Under the pieces are notes generated by a model. The model was given only the letters and a program-made list of their open reading frames with translations, was not told the origin of the DNA and made no database searches. A DNA stretch of 64,000 nt from Streptomyces liliiviolaceus (GTDB taxonomy: Bacteria > Actinomycetota > Actinomycetes > Streptomycetales > Streptomycetaceae), in contig NZ_JAGPYQ010000001.1 in the NCBI RefSeq assembly GCF_018070025.1, forward strand, positions 7,440,001-7,504,000. The letters are read 5' to 3'. The translations under genes and the position numbers were made by a program. Positions 56,323-64,000 of the stretch are shown here, piece by piece (positions within the stretch are counted from its first letter, which is position 1; every line of letters begins with the position of its first letter).

Positions 56323-57714
56323 GTGACAATCCAGCAGACGGTCCAGCCGACGGTCGACCTGGCGATGTTCGGCGGTGGCCGGGCCGTACCCAGGAAACTC
56401 GGGATCAGGCCCTGGCCGATGGTGACCGACCAGGACGAGCAGGCGGTCCACCGGGTCCTGCGGTCCGGCCGGTTCACCTCCGCCTCGTCGGGCGAGCAGG
56501 AGATCACGGGCCTGGAGCGGGAGTGGGCGCGGCACGTCGGCACGGAGCACTGCGTGGCGGTGAGCAACGGAACCGCCGCGCTGTCGGTCGCGCTGGGCGC
56601 CGCGGGGGTGGAGCCCGGCGACGAGGTCATCGTGCCCGCCCTGAGCTTCATCGGCAGCGCCGCCGCCCCGCTGCACCTCATGGCCGTACCGGTGTTCGTG
56701 GACATCGACCCCGTCACGTTCAATCTGGACCCCGCGGCGGTCGAGGCCGCGATCACCGGCCGGACCAAGGCGATCGTCGTGGTCCATCTGCACGGTCTGC
56801 CCGCCGAGCTGGACGAGATCACCGCGATCGCCGACCGGCACGGGATCACCGTGGTCGAGGACGCGGCTCAGGCGCACGGCGCCCGGTACCGGGGCCGGTC
56901 CGTGGGCTCGTTCGGCGCGGTGAACGCCTTCAGCCTCAACGTCAGCAAGAACCTCGCCACCTGCGGTGAGGGCGGCCTGATCACGACCGACGACGCGGAC
57001 GTGGCGACGCGGGCGACGATGCTGCGGCAGTTCGGCGAACTCATTCCGGCGGGCGGCGAACGCAGTTACGTGGCGCATCTGCTGGGCTGGAACTGCAAAC
57101 CGAACGCGGTGCAGGCGGCCTTCACCCGCAGCCGACTCGCGCGGCTCCCCGCCGAGACGGCCGTCCGCGAGGAGAACGTCCGCCGGCTGCTGGGGCGGCT
57201 GGCCGCGTACCCCGGCTTCCTGGTGCCCGAGGTACCGCGGGACCGCACCCATGCCTGGCACATCCTGCGCATCCGGGTGAGTCCCGCCGCCTTCGGACTG
57301 GCCGACGCGTACGCGGGCCCGCTGCGGGCCGTCGTCCAGCGGGCCCTGCGTGCCGAAGGGGTGCCCGCCGTGCCCTACCAGCTGCAACCGCTGCCCGCGC
57401 AGCGGGTGTTCACCGGCCGGCGCGGGTTCGGCGCCTACCCGTGGGCGTTGCCCGGCGTCGTGGACCGTCCCTACCGTGCCGAGGACTTCCCGGCCACCCT
57501 GCGGGTCCTGGACGACTCCTTCACGATCCAGAAGGCTCATCTGCACCCGGAGTCGGGCCCGTTGCTCGACCGGTACGCCGACGCGTTCGAGAAGGTCTGG
57601 CAGCACCGCGAGGCGCTGGCCGCCATCGCCGCGACGACGGACTACACGCCGCACTGGGAGCGTGCCTCGGAGATCGCCGACACCGAGTGGGCCGGGGCGT
57701 TCCCCGCCCGGTGA
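56323..57714 (+). CDS. DegT/DnrJ/EryC1-family PLP aminotransferase
   Basis: A 463-aa protein. The fold-type I motifs are VSNGTAALSVALGAAGVEPG, EVIVPALSFIGSAAAPLHL, the PLP-anchoring region VVEDAAQAHGARYRG and the Schiff-base lysine in NVSKNLATCGEGG. Most relatives aminate keto-sugars. A related role is the amination of a ketone on a polyhydroxylated chain, as needed after the transketolase step in LysW-dependent DADH synthesis. The GTG start has AGAGG 8 bases upstream. It is the only plus-strand gene of the cluster core and faces the transketolase/lys operon across a shared terminator. Confidence 0.9.
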   Translation: MTIQQTVQPTVDLAMFGGGRAVPRKLGIRPWPMVTDQDEQAVHRVLRSGRFTSASSGEQEITGLEREWARHVGTEHCVAVSNGTAALSVALGAAGVEPGDEVIVPALSFIGSAAAPLHLMAVPVFVDIDPVTFNLDPAAVEAAITGRTKAIVVVHLHGLPAELDEITAIADRHGITVVEDAAQAHGARYRGRSVGSFGAVNAFSLNVSKNLATCGEGGLITTDDADVATRATMLRQFGELIPAGGERSYVAHLLGWNCKPNAVQAAFTRSRLARLPAETAVREENVRRLLGRLAAYPGFLVPEVPRDRTHAWHILRIRVSPAAFGLADAYAGPLRAVVQRALRAEGVPAVPYQLQPLPAQRVFTGRRGFGAYPWALPGVVDRPYRAEDFPATLRVLDDSFTIQKAHLHPESGPLLDRYADAFEKVWQHREALAAIAATTDYTPHWERASEIADTEWAGAFPAR

Positions 57715-57718
57715 GCCC

Positions 57719-57787
57719 CTCCCCCTCAGCGCACTGCACCCCATGATCCGGGTCCCGGATCATGGGGTGCAGTGCGCTGAGGGGGAG
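57719..57787. terminator. Bidirectional terminator with perfect 34-bp arms
   Basis: Positions 57719-57752 and 57754-57787 are exact reverse complements with a single central base. The arms contain CAGCGCACTGCACCCCATGA and its complement. It starts 5 bases after the aminotransferase stop and ends 2 bases before the stop of the facing transketolase gene, so it ends both transcripts. Confidence 0.9.
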
Positions 57788-57788
57788 T

Positions 57789-58799
57789 TCAGGCCAGCAG
57801 CCGTCGTACGTGCCCGGTCACCGTCGCGGCGGAGATCCCGTTGCGCGCCAGCAGATGCCGGTGCCCTCCGGTGCCGGCGGCGAACCTGTCGGCGACCGCC
57901 ACTCGCCGTACGGGGCAGGCGACGCCGAGGTCGGCCACGACCTCGGCCACGGCGGAGCCGAGACCCCCGGCCGCCCAGTGCTCCTCGACGGTGACGATTC
58001 CGCGGGTACGGGTGGCGGCCTCGACGATCGCCTCCCGGTCGAGCGGTTTGACGGTGTGCATGTTGAGCACGGCCGCGTCGATCCCGGCGCGGGCCAGTTC
58101 GTCGGCGGTCTCCACCGCGGTGAGCACGGGGTGCGGTCCGGTGGCGATCAGCGTCACGTCGGTGCCTCGGCGCAGGCGCTGCGCGACCCCGATCCGTACC
58201 GGCTCCGCCTCCGGCGGCAGGCTCGGCGTGGCGCCGCGTCCGAGGCGCAGGTACACCGGTCCCGGCAGCTCCGCGGCGGCCCGGACCAGGGTGTCGGTGG
58301 CGGGACCGTCCGCGGGGACCAGCACCGTCATGTTCGGCAGCATCCGCATGACGCCGAGGTCTTCCAACGCGTGGTGGGTGGACCCGAGATGTCCGGCGGA
58401 CAGCCCGCCGTGGGTGGCGGCGATCCGTACCGGCAGGTCGTTCCAGGCGATGTCGAGCTTCACCGCCTCCAGCGCGCGGGTGGCGGCGAAGGTCGCCATG
58501 GTGTTGACGAAGGGGATGCGGCCGGACCTGGCGAGTCCCGCCGCCACACCCATCAGGTTCTGTTCCGCGATACCGAGGTTGAGGTAACGCGGCGCGCTCT
58601 CGCCCCATGCGGTGGCGGAGAACAGACCGGTGTCGCTGTCCAGGCAGACGTGGCGTTCGTCCCGGCCCATCAACTCGACCAGGACGTCCCGGTACACCTC
58701 CCGGCCCGCGCGGGCCTCGGTGGGATCGGTGGACGCCGTGAGTTCGGCGGACGCGGTGGGTTCGGCGGACGCGGTGGGTTCGGCTGTCACGACGGACAT
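57789..58799 (-). CDS. Transketolase, C-terminal subunit
   Basis: A 336-aa protein carrying the pyrimidine-binding and C-terminal transketolase domains: YLNLGIAEQNLMGVAAGLA (with the catalytic Glu), FVNTMATFAATRALE, THGGLSAGHLGSTHHALED and IVTVEEHWAAGGLGSAVAEV. The N-terminus has a repeated TASAEP tail encoded by 18-bp repeats near 58743-58778. With the N-terminal subunit it would form a ThDP enzyme that moves a two-carbon ketol unit. In this setting the acceptor is probably the LysW-bound glutamate semialdehyde. Confidence 0.9.
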   Translation of the reverse strand: MSVVTAEPTASAEPTASAELTASTDPTEARAGREVYRDVLVELMGRDERHVCLDSDTGLFSATAWGESAPRYLNLGIAEQNLMGVAAGLARSGRIPFVNTMATFAATRALEAVKLDIAWNDLPVRIAATHGGLSAGHLGSTHHALEDLGVMRMLPNMTVLVPADGPATDTLVRAAAELPGPVYLRLGRGATPSLPPEAEPVRIGVAQRLRRGTDVTLIATGPHPVLTAVETADELARAGIDAAVLNMHTVKPLDREAIVEAATRTRGIVTVEEHWAAGGLGSAVAEVVADLGVACPVRRVAVADRFAAGTGGHRHLLARNGISAATVTGHVRRLLA

Positions 58800-58810
58800 G
58801 TCGTCTCCGT

Positions 58811-59620
58811 TCAGGGTCGTTCGCCGCGCAGCACCGCCGCACGGGCACGCCGGTGCCCGCGCTCGGTGAGCCGGACGTAGTGGCTGCGGGCCTGGCCCTC
58901 GATGTAGGGCAGTCCCTTGCCCTTGACCGTGCGGGCCAGCAGCACGGTCGGTCTGCCCGGGGTGTGCGGGACGCGCGACAGGGCCGTACGCACCTGGTCC
59001 GGCTCGTGTCCGTCGACGTCGAGCACCGTCCAGCCGAAGCTGCGCCAGCGGTCCCCGAGCGGCTCCAGGCCCATGGTCTCCTCGGTGTCGCCGCTGATCT
59101 GGAGGCCGTTGCGGTCCACGATCGCCACCAGCCGGTCCAGGCCCTGGGCGCCGGCCGCCATCGCGGCCTCCCAGACCGAGCCCTCCTGCAGTTCGCCGTC
59201 GCCGAGCACGACGAAGCAGCGCCGGTCGCTCCCGTCCAGCCGTGCGGCGAGCGCGAAGCCGACACCGAGCGGCAGTCCGTGGCCGAGCGACCCGGTCGGC
59301 ATCTCGACCCCGGGGACGGCCGGATTGGGGTGCGCGGTGAACATGCTGTCCGCAGTGCCGTAGCTCGCCAGCAGTTCCTCGGGGAAGAAGCCCCGCTCCG
59401 CCAGGACGGCGTACAGTCCGATCGCGCCGTGGCCCTTGCTCAGCAGCAGGATGTCGCGGTCCGGGTCCTGGGGCCGCTTCGGGTCGATCCTCAGCACGTC
59501 ACGGTAGAGGGTCACCAGGATCTCGACCATGGACATCGAGCCGCCGAGGTGTCCGCCCTCCGGGTTGGCGCACATCCGCACGACGAGTTCCCGTACCGTG
59601 CGCGCGTGGTCGTCGCTCAT
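58811..59620 (-). CDS. Transketolase, N-terminal (ThDP-binding) subunit
   Basis: A 269-aa protein with the thiamine-diphosphate region GDGELQEGSVWEAAMAAG and its following Asn in VDRNGLQISG, plus GGHLGGSMSMVEIL, LLLSKGHGAIGLYA and PTGSLGHGLPLGVGFALA. The split into two genes is typical of transketolase-like enzymes of secondary metabolism. The ATG start overlaps the lysK stop as ATGA (59617-59620), showing that it belongs to the carrier-protein operon rather than to central metabolism. Confidence 0.92.
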   Translation of the reverse strand: MSDDHARTVRELVVRMCANPEGGHLGGSMSMVEILVTLYRDVLRIDPKRPQDPDRDILLLSKGHGAIGLYAVLAERGFFPEELLASYGTADSMFTAHPNPAVPGVEMPTGSLGHGLPLGVGFALAARLDGSDRRCFVVLGDGELQEGSVWEAAMAAGAQGLDRLVAIVDRNGLQISGDTEETMGLEPLGDRWRSFGWTVLDVDGHEPDQVRTALSRVPHTPGRPTVLLARTVKGKGLPYIEGQARSHYVRLTERGHRRARAAVLRGERP

Positions 59621-60681
59621 CGGTTCTCTCCGGTGAGGTGTTCGCCCAGTCCGGCCAGCGCACGGGTCAGCACCCCGATGCCGAACAGGTACTCGGACAG
59701 GTTGATGTGTTCGCGGTCGGAGTGGTCCAGGCCGCTGTCCCCCGGCCCGTAGGTGGCCATCGGTACGGTCCACCGCTCTGCCAGGGTGTTCATGTCGGAG
59801 GTGCCGGTCTTCACCTTCGCCCGCGGGGTGCCGCCCTGTGCGCGGATCGCGACCGACAGCGCCCGCACCACGGGGTCGTTGCGGCCGACCCGGCAGGCGC
59901 GCACGGTGTTGACGACCTGGAGCGTGTCCGGGTCCAGCCGCCCGGACAGCGCGCTCACCAGGCTCTCGGTGTCGAAGCCCGGCGGAATCCGGATGCTGAA
60001 CTCCGCGGTGGCGGACGTCAGTCCGCCGTCGATCGACGTCAGGGTCGGGCCGGGAGCGTCGAACCGGGCGTGGCTCGCCTCCGGACCGAGGAGGTCCAGC
60101 AGCTCCGTCCAAGCCCGGGCCGCCAGTTCGGACGCCTTGGGCACGACGTTGCTGGGGTGGGTCGCCTCGCACCGTACGTGGTAGCGCAGGTCGAGCTTTC
60201 CCTTGTAGCCGAGGACGACCGTGTCGCAGCCGCTGGGCTCGCCGATGATCAGCGCGTCCGGCGGCTCGTGCGTACGGCGGATCTCCATCGCGCCGCGGGA
60301 CATCGTGGTCTCCTCCTCCACCGCGCCCACGACCACGATCCGGCCGCGGAAGCCGGTACTGCCGGCGGCGGCGCAGATCATCGTGGCGAGCGGTCCCTTG
60401 GCGTCGACCGCGCCCCTGCCGTACAGGCGGTCGCCGTCCACCCGCACCGGGATGTCCCCCGGCACGGTGTCCAGGTGCCCGAGCAGCATCACCGTCGGCC
60501 CCGGGCCGCGCCGGATCTCCCCGACCGCGTTGCCCGCCGCGTCGATGCGCGCGGTGAGACCGGCGCCGCGCATGGCGTCCACCACGTGGGCGGCCAGCTC
60601 CGACTCCTCGAAGGACGGTGAGGGGATCTTCAGCATGCCGTGCAGCAGTTCGACCGCTGCCGGGTCGGAGAACGTCGTCAC
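59617..60681 (-). CDS. lysK: [LysW]-amino acid hydrolase, LysK-like (M20 peptidase)
   Basis: A 354-aa protein with M20 metal-binding motifs: MLLGHLDTVPGD (His, Asp), GRGAVDAKGPLA (Asp), VGAVEEETTMSRGA (Glu pair) and GPGDSGLDHSDREHINLSEY near the end. LysK cleaves the isopeptide bond between the C-terminal Glu of LysW and the finished amino acid. Here it would release the product of the lysX-lysZ-lysY-transketolase-aminotransferase sequence. The GTG start overlaps the lysZ stop as GTGA. Confidence 0.9.
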   Translation of the reverse strand: MTTFSDPAAVELLHGMLKIPSPSFEESELAAHVVDAMRGAGLTARIDAAGNAVGEIRRGPGPTVMLLGHLDTVPGDIPVRVDGDRLYGRGAVDAKGPLATMICAAAGSTGFRGRIVVVGAVEEETTMSRGAMEIRRTHEPPDALIIGEPSGCDTVVLGYKGKLDLRYHVRCEATHPSNVVPKASELAARAWTELLDLLGPEASHARFDAPGPTLTSIDGGLTSATAEFSIRIPPGFDTESLVSALSGRLDPDTLQVVNTVRACRVGRNDPVVRALSVAIRAQGGTPRAKVKTGTSDMNTLAERWTVPMATYGPGDSGLDHSDREHINLSEYLFGIGVLTRALAGLGEHLTGENR

Positions 60682-61517
60682 GCCTCCTCCAGGAGCACTT
60701 CGGTGCACGCGCCCGCCAGGGCCTCCTGGACCGGACGCGGCCCGCGGCCGTCCGCGATCAGGACGCGCCGCACACCGGACAGCAGTGCGTCCCGGGCCGC
60801 GATCAGCTTGACCGCCATTCCGCCGGTGACCACCGGGGGCGCCCCCCGGCGGGGGACCCGGCAGACGGGGAGCACCGATTCCTCGTCGTACCGGTCGGCC
60901 AGCACCCCCCTCGCCCCGGTGAGCAGCACGAGGGTGCTCGCCCGGACGGCGCCCGCGAGGGCCGCGGCGACGCGGTCCGCGTCCACGTTGACCACCCGGC
61001 CGTCCTCGGCCACGGCAGGCGGCGACACCACGGGCAGCAGCCCCGCGGTGAGCAGGGTGGACAGCAGGTCGCCGTTGACCGCGACGATCCGTCCGCAGTG
61101 GTCGTCCCTGACCATGATCCGGCGTCCGTCGAGGAGTGCGCGGTGCGCCGGTTTGCGGGCGGCGACGAGAAGTCCGGCGTCCAGGCCGGTCAGCCCGACC
61201 GCGTCCGCTCCGGACGCGCGCAGGGCGGCCAGCAGCCGGGGTTTGACGGAGCCGGCCAGCGCCAACTGCACCACTTCGAGCGTCGATTCGTCGGTGTACC
61301 GGGTCGACACCCCGTCCGGGGCGACGAGCCGGCGCGAGGGTACGTCGAGGCGTTCGGCGAGCCGGTCGATGTCCGCCGAGCCGCCGTGGGCGAGGACCAC
61401 CGGCCTGCCGCCGCGGTGCACGGCGGCGACGTCCGCGCAGATCGCCTCCGACCGCACGGCGGCGTTGCCGCCGCATTTGACCACAAGGATGTCGTGCATT
61501 CGCTTCATCAGCCTCAC
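60678..61517 (-). CDS. lysZ: [LysW]-aminoadipate/glutamate kinase, LysZ-like
   Basis: A protein of up to 279 aa of the amino acid kinase family (ILVVKCGGNAA, VVLAHGGSADIDRLA, VNVDADRVAAALAGAV, LLTGARGVLAD, GGMAVKLIAARDAL). It would phosphorylate the side-chain carboxylate of glutamate held on LysW, preparing it for reduction. The start is uncertain: GTG 61517 lies one base after the lysY stop, and ATG 61508 and ATG 61499 (MHDILVVK) are also possible. Translation is probably coupled to lysY. Confidence 0.88.
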   Translation of the reverse strand: MRLMKRMHDILVVKCGGNAAVRSEAICADVAAVHRGGRPVVLAHGGSADIDRLAERLDVPSRRLVAPDGVSTRYTDESTLEVVQLALAGSVKPRLLAALRASGADAVGLTGLDAGLLVAARKPAHRALLDGRRIMVRDDHCGRIVAVNGDLLSTLLTAGLLPVVSPPAVAEDGRVVNVDADRVAAALAGAVRASTLVLLTGARGVLADRYDEESVLPVCRVPRRGAPPVVTGGMAVKLIAARDALLSGVRRVLIADGRGPRPVQEALAGACTEVLLEEA

Positions 61518-61518
61518 G

Positions 61519-62550
61519 TCAGTTCGGATGCAGTCCGGTGAATTCCAGCCCTGTCCGCTCCGGCCAGCCGAAGCGGACGTTCAGGCATTGCACCGCGCCG
61601 CCCGCGCCGCCCTTGACGAGGTTGTCGAGGGCGCCGATCAGGACCGCGGTGCCGTCGTCCGCGGACACCGCGAAGCCGACGTCGCAGAAGTTGGATCCGG
61701 TCAGGATCTTCGGCTCCGGGAGCCGGTACAGGCCCTGCCGCTGGGCGACGACCCGGACGAACGGCTCGTTCCCGTACGCCGCGCGGAACGCGGAGCGGAC
61801 GTCTCTCTCCGACACGCCGGACGCGAGGTTCACGTGGGCCAGCACCTGCACGCCGCGGACCGCTTCGACGCCGGTGGCGGTCATCCGCACGGTGTGGCCG
61901 GTGGCCTGGGCGATCTCGGCCTCGTGCCGGTGCCGGGTGGGAGCGAACACCCGGAGGGCGCCGCTGCGTTCGGCATGGGCGCCGGCGGCTCCGGCGGAGA
62001 CGCCGGATCCGCTGGAACCGGTTCTGGCGTCCACCTTGACCGTGCCCTCGATCAGCCCCGCCCGGGCCAGCGGCCGGACCGCGAGGATGCCGGCCGTGGC
62101 CATGCAGCCGGGAACGGAGATCCGGTCGCTCGTGGCGAGTTCGGCGCGATGCCATTCGGGCAGCCCGGTGGTGAACTCGGGAATCAGCTCCGGCGCGCTG
62201 TGCGTGACCCCGTAATAGGACGCGTAGACGTCGGGGTCCCGCAGGCGGAAATCGCCGGACAGATCGATGACCGTCCCGGCCAGTTTCAGGAATTCGGCCA
62301 TCCTTCCCATGGTTTCCCGATGCGGAGCGGCCAGGAGAAGCACATCGAATTCGATGTCCCGCAAGGTGTCGTGGCCGACGAAGCACAGCTCCGTGTGGCC
62401 GCGCAGATTCGGATGGGGGCCGTCGACGCGGCGTCCGGCCAGGCGGTCGGAGGTAGCGGCCACGACGGTGACCCGTGGATGACCGTGCAGCAGCCGCAGC
62501 AGCTCGCCGCCGATGTAGCCGGACGCCCCGACGATCGCTACTCGGAGCAT
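61519..62550 (-). CDS. lysY: [LysW]-glutamyl/aminoadipyl phosphate reductase, LysY-like
   Basis: A 343-aa protein with an N-terminal dinucleotide fold (VAIVGASGYIGGELLRLL) and the catalytic Cys in SVPGCMATAGILAVRPL. It also has DARTGSSGSGVSAGAAG and a C-terminal DNLVKGGAGGAVQCLN, as in ArgC/LysY proteins. It reduces the acyl phosphate made by LysZ to the semialdehyde while the substrate stays on LysW. It overlaps lysX by 13 bp. Confidence 0.92.
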   Translation of the reverse strand: MLRVAIVGASGYIGGELLRLLHGHPRVTVVAATSDRLAGRRVDGPHPNLRGHTELCFVGHDTLRDIEFDVLLLAAPHRETMGRMAEFLKLAGTVIDLSGDFRLRDPDVYASYYGVTHSAPELIPEFTTGLPEWHRAELATSDRISVPGCMATAGILAVRPLARAGLIEGTVKVDARTGSSGSGVSAGAAGAHAERSGALRVFAPTRHRHEAEIAQATGHTVRMTATGVEAVRGVQVLAHVNLASGVSERDVRSAFRAAYGNEPFVRVVAQRQGLYRLPEPKILTGSNFCDVGFAVSADDGTAVLIGALDNLVKGGAGGAVQCLNVRFGWPERTGLEFTGLHPN

Positions 62551-63404
62551 GAGCGTGACTTCTCCAGGAGATGGTCGACGATCCGGTCGGCGACGGAGAC
62601 CGCGTCGCCCAGGGCCTGTTGGAGACCGGAGAACTCGACACCGTGGTTGACCTCCAGGACCAGGACCTCTCCCGTCTCGTCCTCGATCAGGTCGACACCG
62701 GCGATCTCGGCCTCCACCGCCTGCGCGGCCATGACCGCGAGTTTCGCGAGGTCCGGTGTCAGGGGGCACAGTTCGCTCACGGCGCCCCGCGCCACATTGG
62801 TCCGCCAGTCCTCGCTGCGCCGGTAGGTCGCGGCCAGCGCCTCGCCGCCCACCACGATCACCCGGATGTCCCGGCCCGGTTTGGCTATCCATTCCTGCAG
62901 GTAGACGATCCGCGCCTGTGGTGAGGGCAGGGCGGCGACGTACTCCAGCACGGTCTCCGCGGTCCGCCGGTCCGGCAGCGCGGAGACCAGCCGGCCCCAC
63001 GAGCCCTGCAGCGGCTTCACCACGGCCGGATAGCCGAGGCCGTCCAGTGCCGTCAGCGCGGCTTCCGGGGTCAGCCCGAGGGCCGTTCGCGGTGTCGGGA
63101 GTCCGGCTTCGACGAGCGCCGCGGACGTGCGCCACTTGTCGCCGCACAGCGCGGTCGCCCGCGCGGAGTTGACCACCGTCGCGCCCGCCGCCTCCAGCGC
63201 GTCGGCCGCGTACGTCGCCCTGGCGAGCCCGATCTCCCTGTTCAGCACGATCGGGTGAGGGAAGCGGTCACCGAGCCGGTGCCACCACTCACGGCTGTCG
63301 ATGTGCCGATGGGCGATCCCTCTGCGGGAGAGCGCTTCGAGGATTCTCTTCTCGCTGGCCCGCACACGGGACGCGAGGACCGCGAACGGCTCGGCGCCGT
63401 TCAC
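62538..63404 (-). CDS. lysX: LysW-amino acid ligase, LysX-like (ATP-grasp)
   Basis: A 288-aa protein. RimK/LysX-type ATP-grasp motifs include VVNSARATALCGDKWRTSAA, YPAVVKPLQGSWGRLVS, YLQEWIAKPGRDIRVIVVGG and VLEVNHGVEFSGLQ. It ligates the alpha-amino group of glutamate or a homologue to the C-terminal Glu of LysW. The GTG start at 63404 overlaps the lysW stop as GTGA, which fixes the start; the longer open frame upstream is lysW in another frame. Whether it prefers Glu or aminoadipate cannot be read reliably by eye. Confidence 0.92.
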   Translation of the reverse strand: MNGAEPFAVLASRVRASEKRILEALSRRGIAHRHIDSREWWHRLGDRFPHPIVLNREIGLARATYAADALEAAGATVVNSARATALCGDKWRTSAALVEAGLPTPRTALGLTPEAALTALDGLGYPAVVKPLQGSWGRLVSALPDRRTAETVLEYVAALPSPQARIVYLQEWIAKPGRDIRVIVVGGEALAATYRRSEDWRTNVARGAVSELCPLTPDLAKLAVMAAQAVEAEIAGVDLIEDETGEVLVLEVNHGVEFSGLQQALGDAVSVADRIVDHLLEKSRSCSE

Positions 63405-63565
63405 TCGCCCCAGTCCTCTTCGATCTCCGGCGCGAGAGCGGCCCGTATCGGATCCAGCGTGAGGATCTCCAGTTCGCTGGCGCATTCACCGCATTCCACT
63501 ATCTCGCCAATCACCGGTGTTCCGGCGGGAACCACCGCGTTCTCGCATTCCGGGCAGGTGACCAT
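63401..63565 (-). CDS. lysW: LysW amino-group carrier protein
   Basis: A 54-aa acidic protein: MVTCPECENAVVPAGTPVIG then EIVECGECASELEILTLDPI and a C-terminal EIEEDWGE. The two CxxC pairs form the zinc ribbon and the terminal EDWGE ends in the glutamate to which substrates are attached, as in LysW of Thermus and the carrier proteins of Streptomyces secondary metabolism. The ATG has AAAGGGA 7 bases upstream. Its presence with lysX, lysY, lysZ, lysK and transketolase, and without the aminoadipate-forming lysine genes in view, marks a dedicated pathway. Confidence 0.95.
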   Translation of the reverse strand: MVTCPECENAVVPAGTPVIGEIVECGECASELEILTLDPIRAALAPEIEEDWGE

Positions 63566-63648
63566 TTCCAGTCCCTTTCATCGACGGCCAAGACACGGGT
63601 AAACGTAGGGGCCGCCGTGGGCCCCGGTAGGCAGAAGCAGCGGCAGTC

Positions 63649-64000
63649 TCAGCCGGCCCGGGCCACTCCCGCCGGGGTGCGGTCCCGCCCGTGCAGGAGC
63701 CGCACCAGGTGCAGCGCCGTGAAGTGCTCGGGCAGATGGGCGCCCGCCGGCCGTACCAGGCCGTGGACCAGCAGGGCGTGCAGGGCGGCGGCCGGATCCG
63801 GCACGAGGTGGTCGAGGTCCGCGACCGTCCAGTGCGGACGGTCCGCCACCTCGGCCAGCACCCGGCGGTGGCGCTCGGTCACGATGCCGACGCTGCGCGC
63901 CAGGGAGCGCAGCAGGTCCTGGCAGCCGCAGCCCGCCGGGGAGGAGAGCAGGGAGGAGTCGCGGCCGGCCCGGGCCAGCAGGAGTTCGGGCGGGTACACC
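63649..64000 (-). CDS. Unknown protein, C-terminal part (5' end outside the window)
   Basis: About 116 residues are visible, ending HGRDRTPAGVARAG. A GTG at 63999 could be a start, but the sequence more likely continues beyond the window. The segment RHRRVLAEVADRPHWTVADL then DHLVPDPAAALHALLVHGLV resembles a winged-helix fold, and SPAGCGCQDLLRSLARSVG precedes it. I do not recognise the family. It is transcribed in the same direction as lysW, 83 bp upstream of it, and may belong to the cluster. Confidence 0.45.
   Translation of the reverse strand, partial: VYPPELLLARAGRDSSLLSSPAGCGCQDLLRSLARSVGIVTERHRRVLAEVADRPHWTVADLDHLVPDPAAALHALLVHGLVRPAGAHLPEHFTALHLVRLLHGRDRTPAGVARAG

Noticed and set aside
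59617..63565. Primary lysine or arginine biosynthesis operon
   Set aside because: The aminoadipate-forming enzymes and the usual LysJ/ArgD-type aminotransferase are not seen. A split transketolase is coupled to lysK and the operon is embedded among NRPS genes.

Overview
The window is a high-GC actinomycete chromosome segment, almost certainly Streptomyces. It has GC-ending codons, frequent GTG and TTG starts, 4-bp stop/start overlaps and a MsiK-type sugar transporter without its own ATPase. From 1 to about 26 kb the gene order (dxs, xylFGH, a Rok7B7-type ROK regulator, ngcEFG, aconitase, HTH-MurA) matches my memory of the S. coelicolor SCO6013 to SCO5998 region. From about 26 kb to the right edge lies a nonribosomal peptide (NRPS) biosynthetic cluster.

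Left part (1-26 kb). The 5' end of dxs is followed by a xylose-type ABC operon (xylF, xylG, xylH) behind a ROK repressor, then a GlcNAc/chitobiose ABC operon (ngcEFG). Next come a large secreted GH92 alpha-mannosidase (+), a DUF11-like lipoprotein, a secreted AA10 lytic polysaccharide monooxygenase with a CBM2 and a perfect CebR box upstream, a Tat-exported DUF3500 protein, an OmpR-type two-component pair bracketed by an inverted repeat, aconitase, a DUF4236 protein and an HTH-MurA fusion. Much of this part concerns uptake and breakdown of polymeric carbohydrate. The candidate control sites (dre-like, CebR, LacI-type palindromes) fit that.

Right part (26-64 kb). A TrmB/LuxR-type regulator with a TTA codon, a cupin-like protein, an orphan LuxR and a 51-aa secreted peptide lead into a long minus-strand NRPS block. 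In transcription order the block holds a PCP-E didomain, a trimodular NRPS (C-A-PCP-C-A-PCP-C-PCP, third A missing), a second TrmB/LuxR regulator, MbtH, a type II thioesterase, a C-A-PCP-TE protein and an MFS exporter. It continues with an Asp/Asn-hydroxylase-type oxygenase, a PF10014-type 2OG oxygenase, an HMGL-like aldolase, a FAH-fold protein, an A-PCP didomain, an asparagine-synthetase-like amidotransferase, a PhyH-type oxygenase and a stand-alone A domain. A DegT aminotransferase faces the other way. After a 34-bp-arm perfect hairpin comes a second minus-strand operon, lysW-lysX-lysY-lysZ-lysK plus a split transketolase.

How the genes could work together (inference). LysW, LysX, LysZ and LysY would convert glutamate, held on the C-terminus of the carrier protein LysW, into its semialdehyde. 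The split transketolase would add a two-carbon ketol unit, the aminotransferase would aminate it, and LysK would release a diamino-dihydroxyheptanoate (DADH)-like amino acid. This is the logic described for vazabitide A and related azabicycle pathways. The NRPS line has five carriers and four condensation domains, so it would make about a pentapeptide containing Ser and that unit. Two A-less carriers would be loaded in trans by the stand-alone A and A-PCP proteins. The aldolase/FAH pair and three iron oxygenases suggest at least one further unusual residue. I cannot assign a known product. The cluster probably continues past position 64000.
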